A DNA stretch of 64,000 nucleotides, taken from positions 87,206,670 to 87,270,669 of the forward strand of contig OX352773.1 in assembly GCA_947095535.1 (NCBI GenBank), in the 5' to 3' direction. The notes under the pieces are model-generated. The model did no database searches and was not told the origin of the DNA. It saw only the letters and a list, made by a program, of their open reading frames with translations. Of this stretch, positions 1 to 10,523 are shown in pieces; the first letter of the stretch is position 1; each line of letters opens with the position of its first letter. The translations under genes and the position numbers were made by a program. Source of the DNA: Poecilobothrus nobilitatus (Eukaryota; Arthropoda; Insecta; Diptera; Dolichopodidae).

Positions 1-875
1 TTGTGTTTGTACAATTTATTTACTTTACTATGTAAACTTTTTAATTTTGACATTTACATTTTGCATTGGAAGTAAAGTAATTACTAATCAGCTGGTAGTC
101 TCAGGGTTGTCTACATTTATTTTGTTTGGAATATTCATTGTAGAAAGGTGTTTTTAAATTTCTTTGCAATGGCAACATTTTTATGTGTGAAATTTTATTA
201 AGGTATAAAAAACAAGTTTGATTAAACCTTAAAAACATTTTTTTGAATAAAATTGAATAAAATTTTAACATAAAAATGTTTAAATTGAATAAAAAATTGT
301 TTTTTTTAGAAGAAATCAAATATATATTCCCCTTTTTATTAAAACGGAGAGTTCATGAAATTATAAAACTTTTTAAAAAAATTGTATTTAGTTGATTAAT
401 TTTTAAGTAATTATTAGATTTTAAAAAAAAAAATAAAATGAAAACTTTTTTTACTATTTTTTTTCACATAAATTAATAATTCTTTTTTATTTTTTATTTT
501 ATAAAGAACCAGTTGGACACGTACTTGTAACAATTTTTCTGTTTTTTTTTTTGTTGTGAATGGAAATTTGATTTGAGATTCAGGAAATGAAAATTTATTT
601 CTTGAAATTTGATAAATTTCATTTAATATTTAACTTTAATTTATACCAAAATTTGTTGTTAAATCTTTTTCGTTGTAAATGAATCAATTACGGCAACAAC
701 ACAATTATTACAATAATTTAAAAGTTAAATATCTTCATATAAACTTGACCTTTAAAATTAAAAACAGTTTAAAAAAATTGCTAACGTTAACAAATTCTTA
801 ACTTTTTAAAGTTTATAAAAGTATAAAAATTTATTTTAAGAAATTAGTTTACTTTTAATAACTGGGCTAAATATT
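1..875. other. AT-rich upstream region, no gene seen
   Basis: This stretch is very AT-rich, with runs of A and T and no reading frame that looks coding. The only open frame of note (101-319, minus) is Phe/Leu/Asn/Lys-rich, as expected from AT-rich DNA. It is the upstream flank of the gene starting at 931. Confidence 0.6.
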
Positions 876-883
876 TATATAAA
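876..883 (+). promoter_or_regulatory. Candidate TATA box of the secreted-protein gene
   Basis: The sequence TATATAAA lies 48 bases before the ATG at 931. With the usual spacing of about 30 bases, transcription would start near 905-910 and leave a 5' leader of about 20-25 bases, which is common in small insect genes for secreted products. TATA-like strings occur often by chance in DNA this AT-rich, so position is the main argument. Confidence 0.4.
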
Positions 884-930
884 TAAAAATAAAAAGTTGA
901 ATTCTTGCAAACAAAGAAAAAATAAATACA

Positions 931-3900
931 ATGTTAATTAAAACGATTTTGTGTCTACTTGGATTTAGTTTAATAAATTTTATCGACAATGCTTGTGTTA
1001 ATAGGTAATAAAAAAAGTGTAAAGCGGAAAAAAATAATTATTAAATTTTAAAATAATATAATTTAATTGTCCATGTCAAGAATTTTATTTAGAATTTATT
1101 ACAATAAGAATTTTATTTTTAATTTAAATATAATTATATATGTATAGTGTATATATTGCATATATAACAATTTATTTTCGAATTTTCAAAAAACATTTTA
1201 AAAAAAGTTGCTTCCATATTTCTTTTAAAACTAATTCTACATCCACATTTCAATTTTGTAAAGTAAAGACATAAACCAATAACGTAAAACAGTTTTCGTA
1301 TTCATTCAAATATTATCAATTTCCTTTTTTAAATTTAATCAAAAAATAATTAAATTGATAATTTCTTACATTTATTATAATTTTTTAGAGACCGCCGTCA
1401 TGTAGGAAATTTAAATTTGAATGAACCAATTGTTCAGAATGAATGGAAAATGATTTTAGATATTTTAGATCATTTAGAGCAAAATTATAAAAATGCTGTT
1501 GCACGTGAAGTAAGACATTGTAATGACTGTGGAAATTTAAAAAAAAATCAAGTAGGAAAATTTCAAAATGGTAAAAATTATGAAGAATGCCAAATGATGG
1601 CAAATAATGACTCTCCATTTAATTTATGTCAACAAGCAACTGATATACAATCAATTTATGTTGAAAATGCTGATGCATCAGATAAATCTGACGATACTTA
1701 TGCTCAAGAATCGGTAGTTATGCCTATTCATATAACAAATATTGCTATTGATCAGGAAAATCCTTTTGTAAGTAATTTTGATCAAATGGAAAATGGTGAA
1801 ATGGCAAAACAAAAGCATAAAAGTTCTATAATAGATTCAACTACAAAATCTATTCCGAAAGATTTTAAAATTAAAAACTCTAATCTATCAAAAGAATTAA
1901 CAGATCAAGAACAAGATAAAAAGGAAGAAGATCTTATTACATCAGATGTATATTTAGATCAATATTCAAGAAGGAATAATCCTTACACAATAGTTAACAT
2001 TTCGAAAAATTCAAATGAAGATAATTTACAACAGAAACAAGAATATTCGAATGTAGAAACTCAAATGGAAGAGAAGTCTGAAAAGCAATCAGAAACAAAG
2101 GATTCTGAAGTAGTTGAAAATATAAAGGAGCAAGACAAGTTAGTAAACAAAGAAATAAAAGATACGTCAGAAAAAGATATAATTAACGGTTTTGACAGTT
2201 CTTCAACTCCAAAAAATCAATACGAGGAAGAAACTATCAAAAATAAGGAAGAACATGAAATAATAGGATTTAAAAAATCACCAGAGCATGGAATAGAATA
2301 TTACAGTTCCAATCCTTCTGAATTAGACCAATCAAACGAATCAATTAAAACAATCGAAGAATATGTAAATATGAAAAACAAAACTACAGATAAAAAAGAA
2401 ATGATGGAAACCAATAAAAACCCTAATTTGGAATATTCAAAAAGGAAAGATGACGAAAATTTAGAAGGAGAAAATATGGAACATAAAGGTGAAAGTATGG
2501 AAATTTTAAGGCAAACTGAAGATCAATATATTCAAGATTCGAAAGCTATTCAAGATGAAATTTCAGAACCAAAAGATAATAATAAAAATACAGAAGATGT
2601 ATACACAAATTTAGAAAAAACAGAAGCGGGCAAACCTAATTCGGAAATTTTTGATGTAGTTAAAGATGCAAATAAAAATTTTCATAACTTTGAAAGTGAG
2701 ATGAGTAATCCGATAGTACCAGAAGAACATTTAAGCGAAGAAACAGAAGCAAAGAAACAACAAAAGGAAACTAATGAAGAAAATGAAAAATTAAGAGTTG
2801 AAGATGAAAAATCTTTTTATAAAAATAGTGAAAATGTAGAAGAAAATCATTTCTTAGATGTGACAGTCAAAGAAGCTAATGAAGAAATCGAAAAAACAGA
2901 GGACAATGATGAAACAAAGAGAAAAATTACCAAAACAAACTTAAATGAAAAGAACATAGAAGAAAAATTTGGAACCACTATTACCGAAGCAGATTATTTG
3001 ACAAAATTAAGCCAAGAAACTGACCAATATCCCAATGAAACAACAGAAGCAAATAAAAGTAAAGAAATTGTCTCAAATATTAATAAAAATACAACCTATA
3101 CTACAATAAAAGAAAATGGTTTGGCAAGAAATAAAAGTGAAGAAAGTATAGAAGAGTATAAAGAAATATTAAATACACAAGAAGACAAAAACATTACTAA
3201 ATATGAAGAGGATGACAAAATTGAAGATAAAAATGAAAACAGACAAAAATATAATGATAGTCAAATAAATAAAAATGATAATAATAACATTAAAAAAAAT
3301 TCAAATAAAAAACATAACAATAACGAAAATAATCATGAATTTGAAGAACAAAGCTATATTAATATAAATAATAAAATTAAACAATATAAAAACATATTAA
3401 TTGAAGGAAAGATAGATGAAAACATGGGCAACATAGGTTCAGAATATAATAAAGAAAATAATAAAGAAAATAATGAAACTAAAGATGATTCACCTCTAAA
3501 TCATAATTTAAGCAAAGAAGATTTAAATACTACTGATAATATTGAAATCAGTACCACAACAACATTAAAAATTAACAACATAGACAAATATTCTCAACAG
3601 AAAAGTGAAAATAACGAAAGTAAAGAAAATATTCATGAAGATAAAATAAAAGAAAACAATAACGATGATAAGATTAAAGTAGAAAAATTAGAAGAAAATA
3701 TAACGGAAAATAAAGAAGAATTAGATAAAGAATCAAATTACGAAAAGGATACTGAAGAAAAAAACAAAAAGAATTATAATGATATCAAAAAAGAAATAGA
3801 AAATAGATTGAATAATAACGATGAAAATACAAATAATGGTAAAGAACTTGTTTCTGAAGAAAATGATGACAAAGAAAACAAAAATGATGAGAAAAACAAC

Positions 3901-4071
3901 AGCAAAAATAAAGAAGATGAAGAAGAAGAAGAAGACAACGATGAAAAAGAATCAAAAAGAAATAAAAGAAAACAGATAGCTGAAATGAGCACTTCTACTA
4001 CTACAATAGATCAATTTTTACAGTTTCCAACACACATAATGAAAATTCCAAAAAAAAAAAAATTTATATAA
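931..4071 (+). CDS. Predicted secreted 918-residue Glu/Lys/Asn-rich protein, two exons
   Basis: I do not recognise the family. Exon 1 (931-1004) gives a Lys4-led hydrophobic signal sequence through about residue 21. It ends in AG before a GTAATA donor. Exon 2 (1389-4071) follows a TTTTTTAG acceptor, and the junction restores an AGA codon (Arg25) in the long frame. The protein is 918 residues. All mature cysteines sit near the start (22, 69, 72, 92, 105), and the only Trp I see is residue 44. Residues 25-28 read RDRR, a furin-type R-X-R-R motif. From about residue 106 the chain has no Cys. It is dominated by Glu, Lys, Asn and Asp and looks disordered. The C-terminus has a run of five Glu, then a Ser/Thr cluster and a basic KKKKFI end. 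Many Asn-X-Ser/Thr sites are present. Inference: a secreted, highly charged, probably extended protein (matrix, saliva, cuticle or seminal fluid are all possible). The function is unknown. The gene prediction is strong because signal exon, splice sites and phase agree. Confidence 0.8.
1005..1388 (+). other. Intron of the secreted-protein gene
   Basis: The intron is 384 bp, from GTAATA at 1005 to a T-rich TTTTTTAG acceptor ending at 1388. It splits a codon after its second base. Unspliced reading from the ATG meets a stop within a few codons, and the exon-2 frame has a stop at 1378-1380, so splicing is needed to join the signal peptide to the long frame. An alternative AG two bases further (1390) would break the frame. 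Confidence 0.75.
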
Positions 4072-4075
4072 ATTA

Positions 4076-4081
4076 AATAAA
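4076..4081 (+). promoter_or_regulatory. Candidate polyadenylation signal
   Basis: AATAAA lies four bases after the TAA stop at 4069-4071. Further AATAAA strings follow near 4157-4165. In this composition such hexamers are frequent, so which one is used cannot be told from sequence. Confidence 0.35.
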
Positions 4082-6600
4082 AAATCACCATTAAATAATT
4101 AATTTATGATAACAGTTTTTTTTAAATAGTTATTTAAAATTTTACTTATTTAAATTAATAAATAAAATTATATATATATATATATTTATATATATATACA
4201 TTTCGTTTTTATTATTACTAAATATGGGATTTAATTATAATTTGTATAAGGGTATATCTGTATAAGGTATATTAAATTCCATAAATTTCAGAAGGGTTTG
4301 AAAAATCTTCGAAAATTTTAAAAAGTTAAGGAGTTCGTTCGTTCACGAATGCAATAGTCCATTTAAATATGTAGCTATAGGTATTAATTGTCTTTTGTTT
4401 TTACTTATAGTAAACTACACATACATTAAATAGTAGCCTTTTTTATTTATGGTCTGTGAAAGCGGATTTGTTGTAAAAGTGGGTTGGCCTGTTTGCTTAT
4501 TAAGAATGTAAATGTAAATAATAAATACAAAAAAATTTTATAAGTTTTAAACGGCCGACCAAATATGTAATATGTTTACCTATGTAAAATATACATATAG
4601 TAACAATGAACAATTAAGTTTCAATCCAAAATTGCAACTCTTTTGGGAATAACGAACGTACTTCAGTCCAGATATACTTAAAACTTTTATAAAAATTCAG
4701 CCTGTTAAGAACTTTCTGAGTTTTTTAAGAGTATTTGAGTATAATTAAATAAGAGAAATCTTTTATTCTCTTAAATTATATGCATCAATTTCTAGCGTAG
4801 TAAGAGAACTTATTAAATTATGAATTAAAAAAAACTCAAAATTTATTTTTACTTTTTTTTTAATATTTGTTTTTCACGTTACCCTCATTCAGAGTTAAAC
4901 TAAACCAAAAACCAGTTATAACTTGTTTATATTTTTTATCGTAAAGGAATTCTCATGTTACTATATTATATACTCGTACAATAGTATATTATTATCTATA
5001 CGTGTAATGTGTAGATGTTTTGTTTGGATATGAAAACGAATAGGCATTTCTATGTAAAAAGAAATTGTATACTTGTAGATAAGAAATTCTAAACATTGCA
5101 AAATTGATAAAAAATAATTTTAGATTAATTCAAATTAAAAAAAAAAATTTGGGATTCAGTAATAAAGTTATTTTTACACAGTTAACTATCATTATTATAC
5201 ATTTATAACTTAACTTAAATGTCAGTTGGTTTGCCGTTTAGTAAAAGATCAATAGAAGTAAGCTTTGATTGGTTGTAGTACAAAGTTATTTAACATAGTT
5301 CATTTCCAATCAAAGGCATGTCAAAAAAAGAATGAAATTCTTTTATCAGCAGCTTTAAGAAGTTGAAGAACACTTTCATATTAATATGAACTTTTTGCTT
5401 CTCTATAGATTATTATGTTCGCATAGTTTTTTTTGTAATATCATGATTAATCGATGAGTTGAAATTAAAAAAATAATTCGGTATGAAAGGTCTATTAGAG
5501 AGTATTAGAGTAAAGATGAACATAAAGCTACCGTTAGGGGAAACTATATATAGTTATTGTATCTTCTGCAAAATTTATTTGCTTATGTTTTGCTTTTATT
5601 TATATGACTTTAACTGTACCATAGCATACCGAATTGTGCATGTTTTTTTTTAAAATAAAATTTTTGATCACTCTGTATATAGATATGGCGCGAACGTTTC
5701 TTTACTTCATTTTTTTTGCTTAATTTTTTAAGGAATGCTAAAAACAACAGTTTGCTTGTATCGAGTTCCCCCTGTCTAACTTTATACCATTGTAAAACAT
5801 TAAATTTTTATTTAAATTTTGTACTTTTTAAAAATTTGATACGAAAAAGGTAAATAGAAAAGATATAAAAAAAAAAACTTTTTATTTTTTTTTGTTTTTC
5901 ACCTTTAAACTATGTTATGTATATGCAAAAGGTGATGCGGTTTTTTTTTTTTTGTAAGGAATTTTGCGCGCGCTGAATATTTTTGTTATTTATTTAAAAA
6001 GAAAAACAAAAACAATAAAATAAATAAAATAACTTTAAAGAAATTACATGGAAATCGTTTAATAAAAGTTTCATTCAATTCCTAAAGCAATTTTCTGTTA
6101 TATATAAATGTGCGCATACAACATAGTATACATATAAAAATAAAAATTTAGATGAGTGTTGCACGCATATTTTCCCATTATAATTCTTTTTTAGTCCTTC
6201 GTAGTTTAAAAATGCATAAGTAAGTATATATCCGAATAACGACTTGAACCAATCAAAGTGAAATAGTATGTATTCTTTTTTGTTTTTTGTTTAAATATGA
6301 CATGATTTCTGACTGATTGTGAAGATTTATTTCCTTTGTAAATTTGTAATATATGTATTCGAATTCACTTTATTCTTTCCATTCATTCTTCCAATTCCAA
6401 ATCGAACAGTGTGCACATATTGTCATTATCTATTGTTTAGCTTAAAAGGAGCAGTAATATGTTAAATGGTTTAAAACTCTGTACTCTTAAAAAATACAAT
6501 CCAAATATGTTGAAATATAATTCTTGATTTAACAAAAACTCCTTTTTTTTTTTTAATATCGATTGATATTGATGTACTATATCCAATACTTACTCTACTT
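4082..6600. other. AT-rich non-coding stretch
   Basis: There is no convincing gene here. It holds a TA microsatellite at about 4171-4200, several poly-A/T tracts (for example 5940-5953), and a few slightly GC-richer patches (4321-4350, 5680-5700) without open frames. Confidence 0.5.
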
Positions 6601-6659
6601 TATGCTGTGTTTAACATTGATGATTTTTTAAATGATGTAAATGGAACTTACAATGTTGA

Positions 6660-6878
6660 GCATCTTCACAAACATTTGAGATTACTACATATAGAATTGA
6701 AAATAAAATATTGGGCTGCAATTGTAATAAAAATTATCGTCAGTACTTCAACAGTCGGAAGAACATCCTGTAAGATATTAGTAGTATAATAAGTGTTTAA
6801 TTATATCATGTATCTTTTTTCAATTCAGGCAAGCTCGAAAAATCGCAAAAATCGAAATGACAGGTTCCCATTATGAAC
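6660..6878 (+). CDS. Candidate exon pair with a 59-bp intron, unidentified
   Basis: A frame open after a TGA at 6657-6659 runs to 6769. A GTAAGA donor follows at 6770, and a pyrimidine-rich TTCAATTCAG acceptor ends at 6828. Joining 6769 to 6829 keeps a frame whose product includes KNYRQYFNSRKNILQ and then ARKIAKIEMTGSHYER. The amino acid mix (Arg, Gln, Gly, His, Met, Cys) is unlike random AT-rich translation. The second exon can end at a GTATGC donor at 6879 or read on to a TAA at 6910. No initiator Met is seen, so these would be internal exons. No acceptor with a good pyrimidine tract is obvious on the left side; AG dinucleotides at 6659-6660, 6679-6680 and 6693-6694 are possible. Another frame over the same bases (6607-6789) is also open, so a frameshifted relic is possible. 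I do not recognise the protein. Confidence 0.35.
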
Positions 6879-6899
6879 GTATGCAATTAAGATTTTTAA

Positions 6900-9430
6900 A
6901 ATGTTTTATTTAATATTATGTATATACATACATATGTATTAATTATTTTGCGTAATATACTAGTAGATACCATATAATTTGAAGAAAATAGAATAGGATA
7001 AAATAAAAACAAAATTAAAAGAAAAGAAAAAAAAAATACAAAATAATGCAGTTGAATAAAACAGTTAATTATTCGTATAGACTATAGATGATAAAAGAAA
7101 ATTTCACAAAGAACAGGTTGAAAGAAAAAATTAAATTATTGCATATTTAATGTAGGTAATATCTAACAGTTAAAAAAAAAATATATATACATATATTAAT
7201 ATAAAATATAATTTATATAAAAAAAATTACCGTTAAATTAAATTCATTCAAAGTCATATTTTGATAAGTATAATTAAAAAACGTTTTTATAAAATGTATT
7301 TAAGTGCGTAATTTTTACAGTACATTAATTAATATATGTATCTTTAAGATTTCTGCTCGCAGTAAAAGATTATAGAATTTTAAAGCTTATTATTGTGAAA
7401 CCAGAATAATAGACTGAACTCAAAGAGCAGCAACAAGTATAGTAGAGAGAAAAATAGAATTTTAATATCAGACCATAGTGATAGAACAGCCCTTAGCAAC
7501 ATCAAACTTTATAAGATAAACTTTAGGATATTTGAAAATATTAGTTTAAGATATTACTATAGAATGAATTTTATATAATATCTTTTACTATAGAATTATA
7601 AAATGAATTTTGATTTATTTTATTACGCAGATTTTAGTAAATGATTTAATAAAAAGTTACGTCTAAATATGCAAATGTATTAATTTTTTTTCTTAATAAT
7701 ACTCTGCATCTTTCTCAGTTCAGGATACGCTTACAAGATCATCAGGGTTTTTTTCCCTTGTTCTCTGTTATAGGGTTTCATTATTGAATTATAAAATATT
7801 TTTAAATTATAAAATCATTATTAAATATTAAATTTTTTTTTTTTTTTCAGAAAAGTAAAACTTAAAATTCATAAAGGATAAATGGAAACTCGTTAATAAA
7901 GGAAGCTATAGGGAAACTCAGTACAAGACAACAGGGTCATTAAACTACTTAGGATTTTTAAAGAGTTTGTGGTTATTAATAATAAAGTATAGTTTCTTGC
8001 AAGAAACTTTTTAAGGATCATAATTTTATATTGTTTTGTTTTCATATAATTATTTATATTATACGCATAACGCATAATATATTGTAGATTCAAATAAATT
8101 TAAATTACATTGAACAACTGTTTCGAATTTTTGTTTTCTTTAAATTTAGAAAAGAAGAAGGGATTTAAATTGCGCATCGGATAAAAAATATTTGAAAAGA
8201 TCCTTAAAAAAAACACCCTACTTTTTTTTTAATGTAATTCTTTAGTAAATGAATCCTTAAATTCAATGCAAGAAAATGAATAATTATAAAAATTCTTTAT
8301 ACCTAGTTGAAAAAATTTCAACCTTTAAGAAATTGCCCACATTAAAAAATAAAAAATAAACCCGTTATAGATTTATAATTTGCATAATAATAATTCTTGT
8401 ATACATGTTAAAAAAAAATTTAAATATAGAAAGTTGAGTAAACACACGATATTTTTATTTATTTTTAAGTTCAAAATTCTAATGATATTTTTTTGTTTTT
8501 TTTTTATTGAACAAAATTAAACCAGAATGTATAGATAACTGGTTAGAGATTTAATAATATCTACTTACATATTATTACTACATGCTGTATCTACCTGTAA
8601 GGTAGGCTTAAAAATTTACTGGTTTTAAACGCTTCAAAAATATTCCAATGTGGTTCCAGAAAAATTAAAAAATAAAAATATTGCAATTATTTTTTTTTTC
8701 TTATTCTTTATTTTATTTTCTAATTTAGAGGTTTTTTTTTTAATTTTTGTTTTAATAAAAATACAGGTATAAATTTTACATTCATTGCATTCGTTTTTAC
8801 TTACCTGTGCAGCATTAAAAATATAACTTTAAATTTTGTAAATGGTCGTACACTTATAGCCTATAGGTTAGATAAGGTATGTATAAGCAATTGCTACAAT
8901 TTGAAAATGATATGTAGTTAACTACAAGAGAATAAAATGAGAAAATTACTTTTAAGAGAAAATAGTTTGTGTTTCTTTTTATCGATTATATAGTTTGTAA
9001 AATTATAACTGTTATCTAAACTGTTACACAAAATTCTCAATGTTCAATTTTGTATTAATTTGATTTCTTTATGTATTTCTTTTAAAATCTTTGCACCTCA
9101 AATTCAACTATAGACTTTTATTTCGAAAAATAGCAAAAGACTGCAAAAAGACATTCTCATGTATAATAGTTTGAGATTGCATGCCCCCTTAAAAAATAGA
9201 AACTATTGCTAAAAAAATAATCACTAGAATTAAAAATTCATCTACTTATAGCAGGAAGAACATAGCATTATTATTACATAGATTTTATTTATTATTTACA
9301 TAGATTTATTTACATAGAAAATAGATTTTATTTATTATTTAAATTTAATTAAATTTAATTCTATTAAACAATTTAAATATTGTAAATGGAGACCAAATTT
9401 AATATATTGTTATGAATATACGATAAAACT
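6900..9430. other. AT-rich non-coding stretch
   Basis: I see no gene. Homopolymer tracts and short AT repeats dominate. The open frame at 7893-8093 (minus) has composition expected from the background. Confidence 0.5.
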
Positions 9431-9432
9431 AT

Positions 9433-9553
9433 CTGACTCATAGTGTAGTAATGGTTAAGTCGCCAACCTTTCAATCTTCTTGGGAGGATCTTGGGTTCAA
9501 ACCCCGGTCAGGATCTTATAATTAAAAAAAATATGTAGTAATTTCATATCGTA
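9433..9553 (+). repeat. tRNA-like head and AT tail of a SINE, older copy
   Basis: A tRNA-like head contains an A-box-like TAGTGTAGTAATGG and a B box GGTTCAAACCC at 9494-9504, followed by an AT-rich tail. It resembles the head of the SINE at 21073 (shared pattern GTGTAGT..GGTTAAG, CCTTTCA and GGGTTCAAACC). No good tRNA cloverleaf can be drawn, so this is read as a tRNA-derived retroposon and not a tRNA gene. Its tail appears to be the target of the SINE at 9566-9755. Confidence 0.55.
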
Positions 9554-9767
9554 TAATTAATAGTAATTTTTTTTTTAATGCATTTCCCTGACACATAAAT
9601 GTAGACAAGAAATTACACAGCTTTTCCTGTTTCGGCGCGGCTGTAAATGTCGTAAGGGGCAATAACTCTTACGACGGGTGTGGGATTCGAACCCACACTC
9701 CCTCAATGTTTACAGCGTATTTTAATCGCTCTTCGCCACTAGGCCACCGAGGCCCTAATTAATAGTA
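9554..9767 (-). mobile_element. tRNA-derived SINE (190 bp) with 12-bp target-site duplication
   Basis: The 12-mer TAATTAATAGTA at 9554-9565 is repeated exactly at 9756-9767. Between them, on the minus strand, is an element that starts with a tRNA-like head: A box TGGCCTAGTGGC (complement at 9735-9746) and a perfect B box GGTTCGAATCC (complement at 9683-9693). It ends in a poly-A tail (the T run just after 9565). A body hairpin is formed by GTCGTAAG at 9649-9656 and CTTACGAC at 9668-9675. Head, tail and duplication together are diagnostic of a LINE-mobilised SINE. The exact duplication suggests a fairly recent insertion. It differs from the 21073 family in its head and body. Confidence 0.85.
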
Positions 9768-9795
9768 TTTATAATGCTACAAAAAAGTCTTAAAT

Positions 9796-10115
9796 TTTTT
9801 TTAAGCTATTAAGTTAAAAATTGTTTCCAGAGGTGGGGTTGCGCCTAGAATTCTTTTATTTAAAATTTCAAGTTGATTGGAAAAAGACACTTTTTTAGCA
9901 ATTTTGTGATTTAAATAGTAGTAATAATCATAGTAATAATGTAAAAAATTGTCAATTTTCTTTTAAGCTATTAAGTTAAAAATTGTTTCCAGGGGTGGAG
10001 TTGCACTTAGAATTCTTTTATTTAAAATTTCAAGTTGATTGAAAAAAGACACTTTTTTAGCAAATTTTATGATTTATATAGTAGAAGTATAATTATAGCA
10101 ATAAAATAATAATAA
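9796..10115. repeat. Tandem duplication, two units of about 160 bp
   Basis: The block beginning AAGCTATTAAG at 9803 recurs at 9965 (period 162). Both units contain AAAAATTGTTTCCAG, a GGTGG-GTTGC segment, AGAATTCTTTTATTT and TTTCAAGTTGATTG, then a degenerate AT-rich end. The copies differ by scattered substitutions and small indels, so the duplication is not very recent. Confidence 0.8.
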
Positions 10116-10190
10116 AAATAATGTGAGTAATAATAATAATAAAAATAGCTGCTACAGTGACAGTGGGGGTTAATTAATTAATAATTACGT

Positions 10191-10221
10191 CATGCAGTAA
10201 GGTGTTATATACTACTGCATG
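10191..10221. repeat. Short inverted repeat, 9-bp arms
   Basis: CATGCAGTA at 10191-10199 pairs perfectly with TACTGCATG at 10213-10221, with a 13-base loop. No function is evident. Confidence 0.5.
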
Positions 10222-10253
10222 TTAATTGTTGTAACGGTTATAGCCACTTTTAG

Positions 10254-10523
10254 CAAAATAATAATAATGTAAACGGATTCATTGTTTTCTTACAGTCCCA
10301 CTCCCAATCCAATTTTTCCGCATTCATTTCCTATCCCTACTCCCTAGCCAGTAAGAATCTGATACTACCAAGGGGAAATTCTTTGTGTCTTTGGAATATT
10401 CCCACCTCCCTTAGGAAAAAAACAAAACATATCCGATTTACTAATAGTGTTAATTTTTTTTATTTTAAAATGTATCAAAATGTTTTTTGTATGTCCTTAA
10501 CAAGAGGGTATTATTATTTTTAA
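10254..10523 (+). other. Coding-like open frame after a splice-acceptor-like site
   Basis: The frame is open from a TAG at 10251 to a TAA at 10521-10523 (89 codons, no early Met). A TTTTCTTACAG acceptor-like site ends at 10295. The next residues include SNFSAFISYPYSLAS and LPRGNSLCLWNIPTS, richer in Ser, Pro, Gly and Trp than background. No donor or homologue is recognised. It could be an exon, a mobile-element relic or chance. Confidence 0.2.

Noticed and set aside
3774..3992. Ser/Leu/Phe-rich minus-strand ORF
   Set aside because: It is the complement of the Glu/Lys/Asn-rich coding exon.
9433..9515. tRNA gene
   Set aside because: A and B boxes are present but no acceptor stem or anticodon arm pairs well, and a related sequence at 21073 is clearly a retroposon head.
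9676..9755. tRNA gene on the minus strand
   Set aside because: The head is part of a poly-A-tailed element with target-site duplications, so it is a SINE.
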